Source of the DNA: Anniella stebbinsi
Lineage: Eukaryota > Chordata > Lepidosauria > Squamata > Anniellidae
Length of the DNA: 64,000 bases
Assembly: GCA_029215795.1 (NCBI GenBank)
Contig: JARDYH010000007.1
Coordinates: 80,177,763-80,241,762, forward strand
Reading direction: 5' to 3'
Each line of letters begins with the position of its first letter. Position 1 is the stretch's first letter. The notes below the pieces were generated by a model. The model did no database searches. It was not told where the DNA came from and saw nothing but the letters and a program-made list of their open reading frames with translations. A program made the position numbers and the translations under genes. Shown one piece after another: positions 21,704 to 31,606 of the stretch.

Positions 21704-23211
21704 TCAATGTTTAGAATGATGATTTGGCCAGCTTAGGGATGCAGAATGATTAAAACATCGCACAAGGTTTCAGGAACTGGCCAGAAATGAATGGATGGGA
21801 AGAAAGAAAACTATATATACGTGGCTGCATTTGTGTGGGATCTTTATCTAGGCATATATACCAGTAAAGTAAAGAAAGGGGGTTTATGTGGAAAAAACGC
21901 AGTGTCCCAATCTATAGTTCCTCATAGACTTTCTCAATTAATTTAATCCAGTTCTGGCCAAGGACTGAGTGGGCTGTGGAAAATGAACTGTCGTTACCAT
22001 AGAAACATATTGTTTTGATCTGACTGCAATTATAGCAATAGGGGAAGCTACCTCCTATTTCAGTGTGGCCTCCTGTAACCTTCATGAAAATCAGCCCTGA
22101 AGAGTATCTGGAGATTTTAACTGCTCAAGCTATGTTAAATGGCTGTGGCCAAAGGCCACCGAATTTCAAATAACCACAGGACATATGGGGCCCACTGCTG
22201 GAGACATGGGACCCGTTCACAAGCTTAAATCTGCTGTGCTAAAAGTTCCCACATGGTGAGTTTACCGCCTCATTTTCTCACAGAGAGCCATTTGTCTAAA
22301 ATCATCCCCCCAGGAAACTGCCAAATATACAAACACTTTAAAAGGACTCTCTGTCTCTCTCTCTCTCTCTTTCTCTCTCTCCTCAAGATTCCACATGTGG
22401 GACAGTTTACAGCTGAAAATGCAGCTACTCCATAAGAAGAACACTGAATAGAAAAGAACATTAAGGGCACTCCAGGATTGGACCGATACAACCATCTAGT
22501 AGTCCAGCATCCTCTGTTGCTAGGTTGTACCATTTCAGAGAGCAGGTGAAGGCTCACATGAAGAAGGAGGAGGAGGAGGAGGAGGAGGAGGAGGAGGAGG
22601 AGGAGGAGGAGGAGGAGGTAAAGTCAAACACAAAACAGATTCTCCTAGATAGGAAACTTACTATGTTTGCAAGAAGGCCATATTAGAATCTTTCTTGATG
22701 GCCTCCCAATTTTCATATGCAGGGATTTTTTAAAATTCCTTTTAATAAAGGAACGTTCTGTCATGTACCATCTGCATTCCGAAGTGATATAACCCAGAAA
22801 CATTTTAATCACCCCAATATAAGCTGGTTGTAAGAATTGGGCCATCATCTCTTCCCAGAGGTTATTTTCATCTTCATCACTGATTTCCTCCCTTGAAGAT
22901 GAAACCAGTGACTAGAGGACCATTGAAGTATTTGGTCCTGCAATTTTCAAAAGCTCGAGGGGTAACACCCCACACAAGATTTGATTAATTTTCAGGGGGA
23001 ATTCCAAAAAAACTTTTGGGAGGATGTACTTTCTTAAAGATGAATTAACTGGTTTGCTTGCTTTGTTAAAGGAGGCAGCCTTTAAAAACAAAGAAGCAAG
23101 AAAGTCCCTGAGAATTGTACTACTACATCATGATGTACTGTAGAATCGTTCCCACAGGGCCTTGTATTCCAGGCTGCTGGGGTCAGCCAAGTCATCACCT
23201 GAAGTACCGAC

Positions 23212-23213
<2 letters not shown>
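21704..23213. other. Mostly unclassified; two microsatellites
   Basis: A CT-rich microsatellite lies at 22343-22382 and a (GGA)n run of about nineteen units at 22563-22619. No gene or family repeat is recognised elsewhere. Confidence 0.5.

Positions 23214-23280
<67 letters not shown>
23214..23280 (+). repeat. Compound microsatellite (CT)n(GT)n
   Basis: About twenty CT units pass into about twelve GT units. Confidence 0.95.
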
Positions 23281-23652
23281 AAGAAAGAAAGAAAGAAGCA
23301 TGGCTACCTCTTCTTAAGAGGTAGACCCCCAACTTCTTAGAATTCACCTTCCCCACAGACGTTGTTGAATATCCCCCCAAATTAGCAGAGGACTAAGTCC
23401 TGCAAAAAATCATAAGGGATATGGAGCCCAAAGAGGGCTATTTTATTCATTATAAATTTAGTAGGCCAGAACCCTATAATTTTTTTATATTTGAATGTGT
23501 CTCATTGAATCTGCAGTTATGCTGGGATTAAAATGGAGTTAATTGGGATTTTGTCTCCCTGATGTACGTAAAATAGTTTATAATGTCAAAGTAGGGAAAG
23601 AATCTACATGTTCTACAAAATGATTTACAAATACAAAACTGAGAGGTCTTGA

Positions 23653-23674
23653 TTGCATAAGTATTCACCCCCTG
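23653..23674. promoter_or_regulatory. Left inner direct repeat (transposase-site-like)
   Basis: TTGCATAAGTATTCACCCCC is the reverse complement of the right-end repeats and is the expected transposase-binding core in an IR/DR element. Confidence 0.75.
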
Positions 23675-23830
23675 TACTGTGACACCCCTAAATAAGCTCT
23701 CGTGCAACCAACTGCCTGCAGAAGTCACATAATTAGATGAATGGAGTCCACCTGTGTGCAATTCAAGTGTCACATGATCTCAGATAAAATACATCTTTTT
23801 TCTGGAAAGTATATCTAAACAAACAGAATC

Positions 23831-23896
23831 ATGAAGTCCAAGGAGATATCAAAACAAGTCCAGGATAAAGTTCTGGAGAAGCAGCAATTAGGGCTA

Positions 23897-23932
<36 letters not shown>

Positions 23933-24799
23933 TATAAACATCCCCAGAACACCATTAAATCCATCATTATAAAATGGAAAGCATGTGGCACAATGCGACT
24001 CTGCTTAGAGAAGGCCATCCACCTTCTCAATGACCAGGTAAGGAGGACATTAGTCAGAGAAGCAACCAAGAGGTCAATGGTTACTCTGAAGGAATTGGAG
24101 AGACCCACAGCTTTGATGGCAGACACAGTCTATGGGACAACTATCATTCTGATGCTCCACAAAACTGGGCTTTATGGAAGAGTGGTGAGAAGAAAGCCAT
24201 TGCTGAAAGAAAGGGGGGAACATCTCAAATCCTGTTTGGATGTTGCCACAAGTCATGTGGGAGAGATAGCAAACATGTGGGAAAGGGTTCTCTGGTCTGA
24301 TGAGACCAAAACTGAACTTTTTGACTTCAGCACAAAACATTCTGTGCGGCACAAAGCCAACAGTGCTCATTGCTCTGAGAACACCATTCTCCTGGTGAAG
24401 TGTGGTGGTGGCAGCATCATGTTGTGGGGATGCTTTTCATCAGCAGGGGCTTGGAAGGTGGTCAAGATTGAAAGCAAGATGGATGGAGTCAAATACAGGG
24501 CAATTCTAGAGGAAAACCTGGGGCTGTGGTGGAGGTTCACCTTCCAGCAGGACAATGACCCTAAACCCACAGCCAAAGTTTCACTGGAATTGTTTAAAAA
24601 TAAGAACCTGAATGGCTTAGAATGGCCCAGTCAAAGTCCAGACCTCAATCTGATTGAAAATCTGTGGCAAGACTTGGAAATTGCTGTTCAACAACAGTCC
24701 CCATCCAACCTGACAGAGCTTGAGCAATTTTTCCAAGAAGAATGGGCAAATATTGCAGAATCCAGATGTGCAAAGATGGTAGAAACTTATCCAAAATGA
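23831..24799 (+). pseudogene. Tc1-like DD34E transposase, 322 codons, degraded N-terminus
   Basis: Cut-and-paste transposase of the Tc1/mariner superfamily; the family's usual length is near 340 residues. The catalytic triad is visible: D157 in LWSDETK, D241 in FQQDNDPK and E276 in LNLIENLW, with 34 residues between D241 and E276. GGGSIMLWGCFS lies between the first two. The N-terminal helix-turn-helix region is damaged: residues about 23-33 are a VYIYIYIYIYI run encoded by a (TA)n microsatellite at 23898-23930 that stays in frame. The stop TGA (24797-24799) is premature; 14 further in-frame codons that fit the family C-terminus follow, up to TAA at 24842-24844. The ATG at 23831 is at the normal position. 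DNA binding is probably lost. Confidence 0.9.
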
Positions 24800-24847
24800 C
24801 TCACAGCTGTAATTGCTGCCAAAGGTACTTCTACCAAGTGTTAACTC

Positions 24848-24868
24848 AGGGGGTGAATAATTATGCAA
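24848..24868. promoter_or_regulatory. Right inner direct repeat
   Basis: GGGGTGAATAATTATGCAA, partner of 25040-25068 and of the left inner repeat. Confidence 0.75.
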
Positions 24869-25039
24869 CCAATAAATGCTGGTTTGTTTTTGTTTAATTA
24901 ACTTTTATGGGGCAATTAAAAATATTTTACACCTCCGAAGTGTTAAGTATATTGTGTAAATCAAATGGTAAAAATGCCAATTAACTCCATTTTAATTCCA
25001 GGTTGTAACACAACAAAATGTAAACAAATCATGGGGGGG

Positions 25040-25068
25040 GGGGGTGAATACTTATGCAAGGCACTGTA
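25040..25068. promoter_or_regulatory. Right outer direct repeat and terminus
   Basis: GGGGTGAATACTTATGCAAG then GCACTGTA. A 12-base G run (25033-25044) borders it. This is the only complete outer end of the element. Confidence 0.8.
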
Positions 25069-25514
25069 TGATCCTCTCTTTATATTTCAGCCTATGCCAC
25101 ATACCAACCCACATATGCCAGGGCTGGCCAACGCAATCCATAATCCACAAGCGTCCTGTTTAAATCCTTGGTGATTTCCAAATCACACCAAGTATGTGTT
25201 TCAGGCAATATACTCAAAGAAGCACTGCTTAGTGCCCTTGATGAAAAGCAGTAACATCCTTTAAATCCTGGCACAGCAGCATCATGTTATGTTTAGTTAA
25301 TAGTGGCTTTCCTTGTTTATAGCTTCCTTGGCATTCTTCCTGGAGTTAATGCATCTGTTTTACTTTCTCCTGATGTTTGGGGCTCTTTCCCCCCTCCTTT
25401 TGGTGAGTAAGACTGACCTCACTTGAGCATTAAGAATTACATGCTGTGCAAGGGAGGTGGAACTTACCATCGTGGGAACCAGTGGATGACATTTTCTGCA
25501 GTAACCACATCATA
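25069..25514. other. No recognisable gene or repeat
   Basis: Flank of the Tc1-like element. Nothing recognisable beyond chance frames. Confidence 0.5.
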
Positions 25515-25683
25515 AATATGCACCAATTGCTGGAGAACATGGGTGAGAGGGTGCTGTTGCACCCGTGTCCTGCCTATGGGTTCCTGATCGACCACTGGTT
25601 GGCCACTGTGTGAACAGAGTGCTGGGCTAGATGGACCCTTGGTCTGATCCAGCAGGGCTCTTCTTACATTCTTATGTTCTTAT
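25515..25683 (+). repeat. CR1-like LINE 3' end (family M, copy 1)
   Basis: GGAGAACATGGGTGAGAGGG, GGTTGGCCACTGTGTGAACA, GAGTGCTGGGCTAGATGGAC and TTGGTCTGATCCAGCAGGGC end in TTCTTACATTCTTATGTTCT. The octamer-like TTCTTATG ending is the CR1-group 3' style. Copies recur at 31338, 45605 and 53175. Confidence 0.8.
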
Positions 25684-26194
25684 AAATGAACGTAAAGCTT
25701 CAGAACCTCTTTCCTTACTGTGATATTTTGCAAAACTGGTCAACTGGAAAGGTGAAATCTTCCCTAAACTCTGGCAGATACCTTATTTCCAAACTGAGAG
25801 GGCTTCCCCCAACTATCAGGAGACCAATTAGCTTCCACTGAGCATCAACCAACCATCCTGGACTATAAACCACCAATCCATTTAACAATTACATGGTCAG
25901 CGAGCAGCTATAACAATAAATACTTTATTCCTACACCAACTAATAATAACCCCACTTCTTTGGAAGCCCCCTTGTGAAGCTGCATTCTAATCTTTCAGAT
26001 TCTGATTTGAGAAAACCTTTGTATGCTTTTCCATGTCATGTGGACAGGGCCTTTTCTGCAAGAATTTTAGAAATGTGTCTAACAAAAACAAGTTGCCCAG
26101 TTGCAGAATCCACAGAACTCTGATCTCAAGGGCATCAGTTAAACTCCAGCTGACCATGCCTTTGGGATATATTGTGCCACCTTGGGAATGTAAT
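25684..26194. other. No recognisable gene or repeat
   Basis: Unique-looking sequence with no protein motif. Confidence 0.5.
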
Positions 26195-26365
26195 TAATTC
26201 ATGTATTCATTTCTTACATTTGTACCCAGTCTTTAATCCATGAAGCTTAGGGGAGTACATATTGGATTTAACCCCCTCCCATTTTATCCCTGCAATGGCC
26301 TTGTGAAGTAGACTGAATTGACACATACTGACTTGCCCAGGTCATTTCAATGGCAGAGCAAATGC
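26195..26365 (-). repeat. CORE/MIR-like SINE 3' part, reverse
   Basis: TTCATTTCTTACATTTGTAC, CCATTTTATCCCTGCAATGG, CCTTGTGAAGTAGACTGAAT and GACTTGCCCAGGTCATTTC match the reverse of a MIR-like core and tail (compare GGGCCAGTCAC and GTTGTTGTGAAGATAAAATG in the copy at 16204). Confidence 0.65.
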
Positions 26366-26402
26366 TTAGCATGCAGAAGGTCTCACCTTCAGTCCCTGGC
26401 AT
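26358..26402 (+). repeat. tRNA-like SINE head fragment
   Basis: GCAAATGCTTAGCATGCAGA then AGGTCTCACCTTCAGTCCCT resembles the anticodon-to-B-box part of the tRNA-like head seen reversed at 63124-63216. Short and diverged. Confidence 0.45.
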
Positions 26403-26475
26403 TTGGAATTATTTATCTGTTTATAGCATTTATATAATGCCCTGCACCTTCTTTGGATTTCAGGCCAGTGGACAA
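26403..26475 (-). repeat. L2-like tail, reverse
   Basis: TTATAGCATTTATATAATGC and CCTTCTTTGGATTTCAGGCC resemble the reverse of an L2-type tail. Low similarity. Confidence 0.35.
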
Positions 26476-28170
26476 TCAAAATTTTTATTGTAATAAAAAA
26501 ATACAAGGCAATCATCCTAGGAGATTCAAGGATTATGGCCAAGACCACCTCCACCAATACAGGGATGGGGACTGATTGGCAAAGGGGAAACACCCATCTG
26601 TCTCCCAAGCTCATAACCATAACTGATTGATATAAGTACTTTACCAAAAAGGTCGTAAAAGCCCCATTTACACAATGGGGGAAATTATGTAACTGCTGGA
26701 GCCTCTATTGTGCAAAACTATGGTTGCTCTGAATGAGGGCAGATGGGCTCGCAATGTCATGGATGCTTCCCAAGCCACAAAAGAAGACCATGCAGCACCA
26801 CAAGCCAGGGCAGACAGCAGCGTCCCAGGAATTAGACCCAAGTGAATTCATCATCCCTAGATCCTACTGCCATATTTCCCTTTGCCTGTGGCTACTGATA
26901 AAAGCATTTCAGGAAACAGGGCTGGATGAGCCTTGGCTAGCCCTTGCCAGCTAAAGCAGACAAGATCCGATCATCCCGTTTGCATTGGGTAATGTGTATC
27001 ACACCAACTTTTTTGTTATTGTTCCCTGCATATATGAGTACAGCACTTTGAATTCATTTTTTTTCTTATTGAGCCAGTGAATTTGCAAATTAGTCATTCA
27101 TTTCCCATTAATGGACTTCAGCATTTGCGTCAGATCTCTTATTTTTCCACAACCATTTCTTGCCAATAAAATGTGTTTGCTCGGTTGTTCATGGAAAGTG
27201 AATATAAATAGGTATGGTCGAGAGCCAAGCAAATGCAGTTCTGTATTCAGGCAGTATCCTTACCGATGCTGTTGTTCACTTTTGTCTTTCTTTCTTTTTA
27301 AAAATATAACCCGCTATTTAATGTTACATGGCCTGATCTGAGCCTCGGCAAATCCACAGAGACACCCATCGACTTTGCTGTACTTTGGACAAAGTCCATA
27401 AATCTGCTATTTGCACTGCAGTTATCTGGCTGCTGTTTCCATAGAGTTGAGGGCTAGCTGAACCAAAATCCTAAATTCAAGGCAGCCTCTTCATCTTATG
27501 ACTCCTGGTACCTAAAGGGAATTGGCCAGGATGAATTTTCGGTATGTATTTATTATAAATGAAAATCATAAGCCATTTCCCTTCCCTTCCAAATCAGCCG
27601 TAGGGTTCCAACTCACACCCAGCACAATGTAATCAATTCTACTGGAAAACATTTTTTCCAGGCTGATTGTCAGTAATTTGCAACAAACAACTCCTTGGAG
27701 GAAGAAGGTTACTTGGAGTTTTATCTTATCTGTGTCAGCCCAGAAAGGCCATCTTTACAATAAAAAAAGATTCGGCACCATGTTGAGATTCGTGACTTTG
27801 TCTGGAGGTGCAATATGATATGCCTTGCACTCTGACTTGGCTCTCACCCTTAGCAACAGTCACCGCTATGAACAGACCCTTGCACTGAGTCTCGGCTGTG
27901 ACCAACTGCCAAGGGCTGGTACATTCTAGGAGACCCACTGAGAGTTTCACTGTGCAAGTATTGCCTATTTGATCATAGTTCCTGGATGGTATGAGGGGAT
28001 CATGCTTAAAATGTAAAAAGGAGATGAGAAATGTGTAATCAAGTAGCAACCGTTTGTGTAGGAATGTTGGTGGAATCAGAAACAGAACAAAATGTTTTAG
28101 GATTTTTATTAATCCAACCTGCTGATTCTGCCATGGACCAGCTTTTTCCCCTGTAGGGTGGAATCCTCAG
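26476..28170. other. Unclassified; repeat-poor block at 27000-27341
   Basis: No gene is recognised. 27000-27341 is free of recognised repeats and rich in short AT and TAAT-type motifs, which is sometimes typical of conserved non-coding DNA. That is inference; nothing here proves function. Confidence 0.35.
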
Positions 28171-28459
28171 ACATCCTAACTATTGGGAATTTTGCACAAA
28201 TTTTGCCATAGAAAAGTATACAAAAATAAATTTCAAAAAAGCAACCAAGATGCATTTTTCCTCCAGAGGCTAAAGTGTGGAAATGCATGCTTTGGGGGAA
28301 TTTGCACATTTTGGGGGGAAACAAATGCACAAATTTATGCAAATTCAGAAACTGGGGAAAAAAATCCAGTTCCATCAATGGGTGGGTGACCAAGTGGAAG
28401 GCACCTGACAATCTGTGAAACGTTGATCGAATGGATTTTGCACAATCTGTACATCACTA
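28171..28459 (-). repeat. MITE-I copy (I2)
   Basis: TTTTGCACAAATTTTGCCAT, then AATGCACAAATTTATGCAAA, then GGCACCTGACAATCTGTGAA and CTGTACATCACTA at the end. The ACATCNCTA terminus is the diverged hAT-like right end shared with I1. Confidence 0.55.
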
Positions 28460-29077
28460 CCTTTCTGGCAAGAGGAAAGGGGTGTAGAAATGCAGAGAGG
28501 GGTGAACATGTCATTTCAGATTGGTTTTGATAAGAATTCCCAAGTTCTTCATGTTAGGGCTGTACGACAGATTTGCTCCCATTTGCAAATCATGCAAACA
28601 GGACCTGTTCACAACACAGAATATGAATGCAAACATGGACATTTCTCCAAGATAGCTGTATTTTCCTTCTTTAGACAGTGTAGGAAATGAGCATTTCCCA
28701 ATGAAGGCATCCCATTTTTTTCTGATCAAAAAAGAAAGAAAATAAATGCTTCTGTTCAGGAATGTGAGTAAAGAAAACCGAGCTTCGAGGAGGAATTTGG
28801 AGAAACTTGATGAGCTCACATATTGAATGTTCAACCACTCCTACTCTATATGCTTTGATGCTTTTCATCTACTGAATTGTCAACTGGGGTTTGGTGCAGC
28901 TTATCAATCTTCCGCTTTCTTTCCTTACAGAATATGGACAATTATAATGAAATATCCAGTCTCTCCCCCCCCACACACCTTTCTCCTCTTTCTTCAAAAC
29001 ACATTCACACCATTTTGCCCACTTAACTCCTTCTAGGTTGCCTTGCCTTGGATAGTAAATTGTGCTGTGTCTATGAC
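28460..29077. other. No recognisable gene or repeat
   Basis: Mixed sequence without family motifs. Short frames lie on both strands. Confidence 0.45.
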
Positions 29078-29150
29078 CCAGGCAGGCAGCATAACTCAGT
29101 GGCAGAATACATGCTTTGAAACAAGGGTGCAGATCCTCCAGCTTTGTTCC
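29078..29150 (+). repeat. tRNA-like SINE fragment
   Basis: GCAGCATAACTCAGTGGCAG AATACATGC resembles an A-box region (compare GTAGCTCAGTGG on the minus strand of 63124-63216). The B box is degraded. Confidence 0.4.
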
Positions 29151-29444
29151 CCAGATCGCCCTACCTGTTTCCCCTGGACCCATCCTTTTCCCCCAACCAC
29201 TGATTGTTTGGTGCTTTCCCGGGTTTTACGCAATCCCCCCACCCAATTCTCAACAGTTGAAATGCCCCTTCTGAGGTGTAGGGCTCCTATCTAAATGAGC
29301 AATTTATTGAACATTCATGATTGTCCGCTCACAAAAGTTTACAGGTCTTTTAAACAATGTTGTGGACAACAATGCTGGACTAGATGGTCCCATGCTCTGA
29401 ACCTGCCTTGGTCATTGCAAAAAACAAAACAAAAAACACCAACA

Positions 29445-29545
29445 ACCCAAATCCGATTCTGTCAATGAGTGGACAATGGAATAAAAGGCAATCCATGAAA
29501 CACAGGAATAACAAATTTAACCAAATCTGTTGGAGGGGTAATGTC
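29445..29545 (-). repeat. MITE-I copy (I3), partial
   Basis: AATCCGATTCTGTCAATGAG, TGGACAATGGAATAAAAGGC and AATCCATGAAACACAGGAAT align with I1 and I4. The terminus is not preserved. Confidence 0.6.
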
Positions 29546-29634
29546 TGCAGTATCCCCACACATAGCTCCAAGTGCAATGAAAATGTATAAAATGTGTGAA
29601 GTCTTTTCTTTCCAGAACATTAATAGGTTATCAC

Positions 29635-30220
29635 TAGGGATGTGCAGGGACCCACCGGATCAGATCGGGACCTGGATCGGGACCTCCAATTTTGTCCCAG
29701 ATTGGATCGTACACAATCGGAGGCCCCCCAGACCGGATCAGGCCCAATCCCAATCCGAAAATCGGACGTCCGATTTTCGGATCGGCCGCCATTTTTGTTT
29801 TCCCCATAGACTTGTATTGGGGGAAAGAAAGCTTTCCCCCAATGCAAGTCTATGGGAATACATGGCAGTGGGTGGGTGAGTGGGGGCCTAACTCCTCCCT
29901 CTCCCCCTCGCTCTTCTTCCTAGTGGGTCCGTCCATTGCAGATGCCCCAGCAGGTAACCCCCCCCTCGCAATCCTTACCTGGCCAGGCTGTCCACTTCCA
30001 TCAGCAGGCGCCCGCTGGCACCTGCCAATGGAAGCGGGTGCGGGCGCCAGTGGGCACCTGCCAATCCTCCGATCTTTCCTGAACCGAATCAGGTCCTTCC
30101 AGACCAGTTCGGAAAATATTGGACGATCCAGAGTGGTGATCAGAAATCGGATAATTGTATCCGATTTCCCCTGGATTGGGTCCAGATCGTGGATCGGACC
30201 CAATCCAGTTCACACCCCTA
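29635..30220. mobile_element. MITE-C copy C1, hAT-like, perfect 8-bp duplication
   Basis: Left end TAGGGATGTGCAGGGACC, right end GTTCACACCCCTA, flanked by GTTATCAC on both sides (29627-29634 and 30221-30228). The arms are built of GATCGG, CCGATC, ATCCGGAT and CCAATCC motifs. A second hairpin inside pairs GACTTGTATTGGGGGAAAG with CTTTCCCCCAATGCAAGTC. It has frames of up to 189 codons on both strands, but these read the palindrome and carry no transposase motif. Confidence 0.9.
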
Positions 30221-30228
30221 GTTATCAC

Positions 30229-30919
30229 CAAAGTGAATCTTCCCCAAGCCGCATGGCATAGTGTGCCAAAACAGCTCAAAGTTTAAATTTGTGATATGTG
30301 CAATTAATTGACCTAGAAAACCGAGCCTTAAATTCATTGGCAAAAGTAATCTGTGCACTTGTCTGATTCTTTCCAAGGCATGTTCACCTATAAATGCCTT
30401 CTCAGATGCTGCAGTTTTAAGAGCCACTTCCTCTGCAGAATGTCTCCATGGTCGCTGCCAGCAATTTGTAACTGATGCTCCCTAGATGCAGGCTTTTCTG
30501 CTTGCGCACTCATACGCTTTGTAACTAGCAGCCAGTGTTCCACTTGGGGATTCTGTGTCTTCAGTTTGAACTTTAATCGCAGGCAAAGAGTTGAATGCTG
30601 AGATTACTGCATGATACAGATCTTTTGGGTATACATGAGAATCCATAGAATCTACATAGGTAGCCCCAGCTCCCACGCCATGAGTGACAGCTCAATCAAT
30701 TTTACCTTGAGCATAAAAAAACACATAGGTTGAGCCCACTGGACACATGGGACATTTGTCCTGGACAGGGCTGTTGCTGGGTCCAGACTCTGAAAAAACA
30801 ATTGTATCTTTATCAGTTGCACTGAAGAGCTTCTATCAACTACAGCTTTTTCTTCTGTCTTTTGCATTGATGGTGGAGGAGAAGCTGTTTATGATATTGT
30901 GGTTTGTTATTTTTTGTGC
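30229..30919. other. No recognisable gene or repeat
   Basis: Unique-looking sequence between C1 and an L2-like tail. Confidence 0.5.
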
Positions 30920-30975
30920 ATTGTTGTGAATCACCCAGATAGCCTTGGCTATTGGGCAGTATAGAAATTAAATAA
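30920..30975 (+). repeat. L2-like tail
   Basis: TTGTTGTGAATCACCCAGAT, AGCCTTGGCTATTGGGCAGT and ATAGAAATTAAATAATAATC match the reverse copy at 14821. Confidence 0.65.
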
Positions 30976-31015
30976 TAATCATGGCAGTCTAGAAAAACTG
31001 CCATGAGCAAGAAAG

Positions 31016-31017
<2 letters not shown>

Positions 31018-31063
<46 letters not shown>
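31018..31063 (+). repeat. Microsatellite (AAT)n
   Basis: About fifteen ATA/AAT units. It follows the L2-like tail by 40 bp and may be its expanded 3' repeat. Confidence 0.95.
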
Positions 31064-31337
31064 TATGACAAGGTGACTTATGTGCTGTTCAGGTGCTACC
31101 TATGGATTTTCAACATCAACCTGCTGCTCTCCCATCTTAAGGTTATCTTTAAACCAGACTCACAAATAGAGGACACCTTCAAACAGAGGACTGCGTTATG
31201 CAAAGTAGGGTACATCACCCCACTAATTTTTGCTTGTGACATTTTCAGACACCTATTAAAATTACACAAACTCCGGTTAATGTAAGAATTAGGAGGATCT
31301 GAGATTCTGAAATAAGACCTCGGCATTTCACAAGATG

Positions 31338-31606
31338 TAGTTTGGATGGCTTTAAAAGGGAGGTGGATATATTCCTGGAGGAGAAGGCTATCACTGGCTG
31401 CTAGTCCTGATGGCTATGTGCCACCTCTAGTATCAGGGGCAAGAGGCTTGTATAAACCATTTGCTGGGAAATATGGATGGGAGAGTGATTTGCACCCATG
31501 TCCTGCATGTGGGTTCTTGGTCAACCGATGGTTGGCCACTGTGTGAACAGAGTGCTAGACAAGATGGAACCTTGGTCTGATCCAGTAGGGTCCTTCGTAT
31601 GTCTTT
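31338..31606 (+). repeat. CR1-like LINE 3' end (family M, copy 2)
   Basis: GTTTGGATGGCTTTAAAAGG, TTCCTGGAGGAGAAGGCTAT, CACTGGCTGCTAGTCCTGAT, GGTTGGCCACTGTGTGAACA and GGTCTGATCCAGTAGGGTCC. Longer on the 5' side than copy 1. No intact frame. Confidence 0.8.

Larger units (their letters stand above)
23522..25068 (+). mobile_element. Tc1-like transposon of the IR/DR type, left outer end lost
   Basis: The right end is complete: GGTGAATACTTATGCAAGGC followed by ACTGTA at the TA target (25068). An inner direct repeat GGTGAATAATTATGCAA lies at 24848-24868. The left side has the matching inner repeat TTGCATAAGTATTCACCCC (23653-23674), and 23522-23555 mirrors 24970-25002. The left outer repeat, expected near 23456, is not found. 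The two direct repeats per end match the IR/DR layout of some Tc1-like elements. The copy should be immobile in cis. Confidence 0.88.

Noticed and set aside
29692..30261. 189-codon frame on the plus strand
   Set aside because: It reads straight through the GATCGG-rich palindrome of MITE-C; comparable frames appear on the other strand and in C2, with no protein-family motif.
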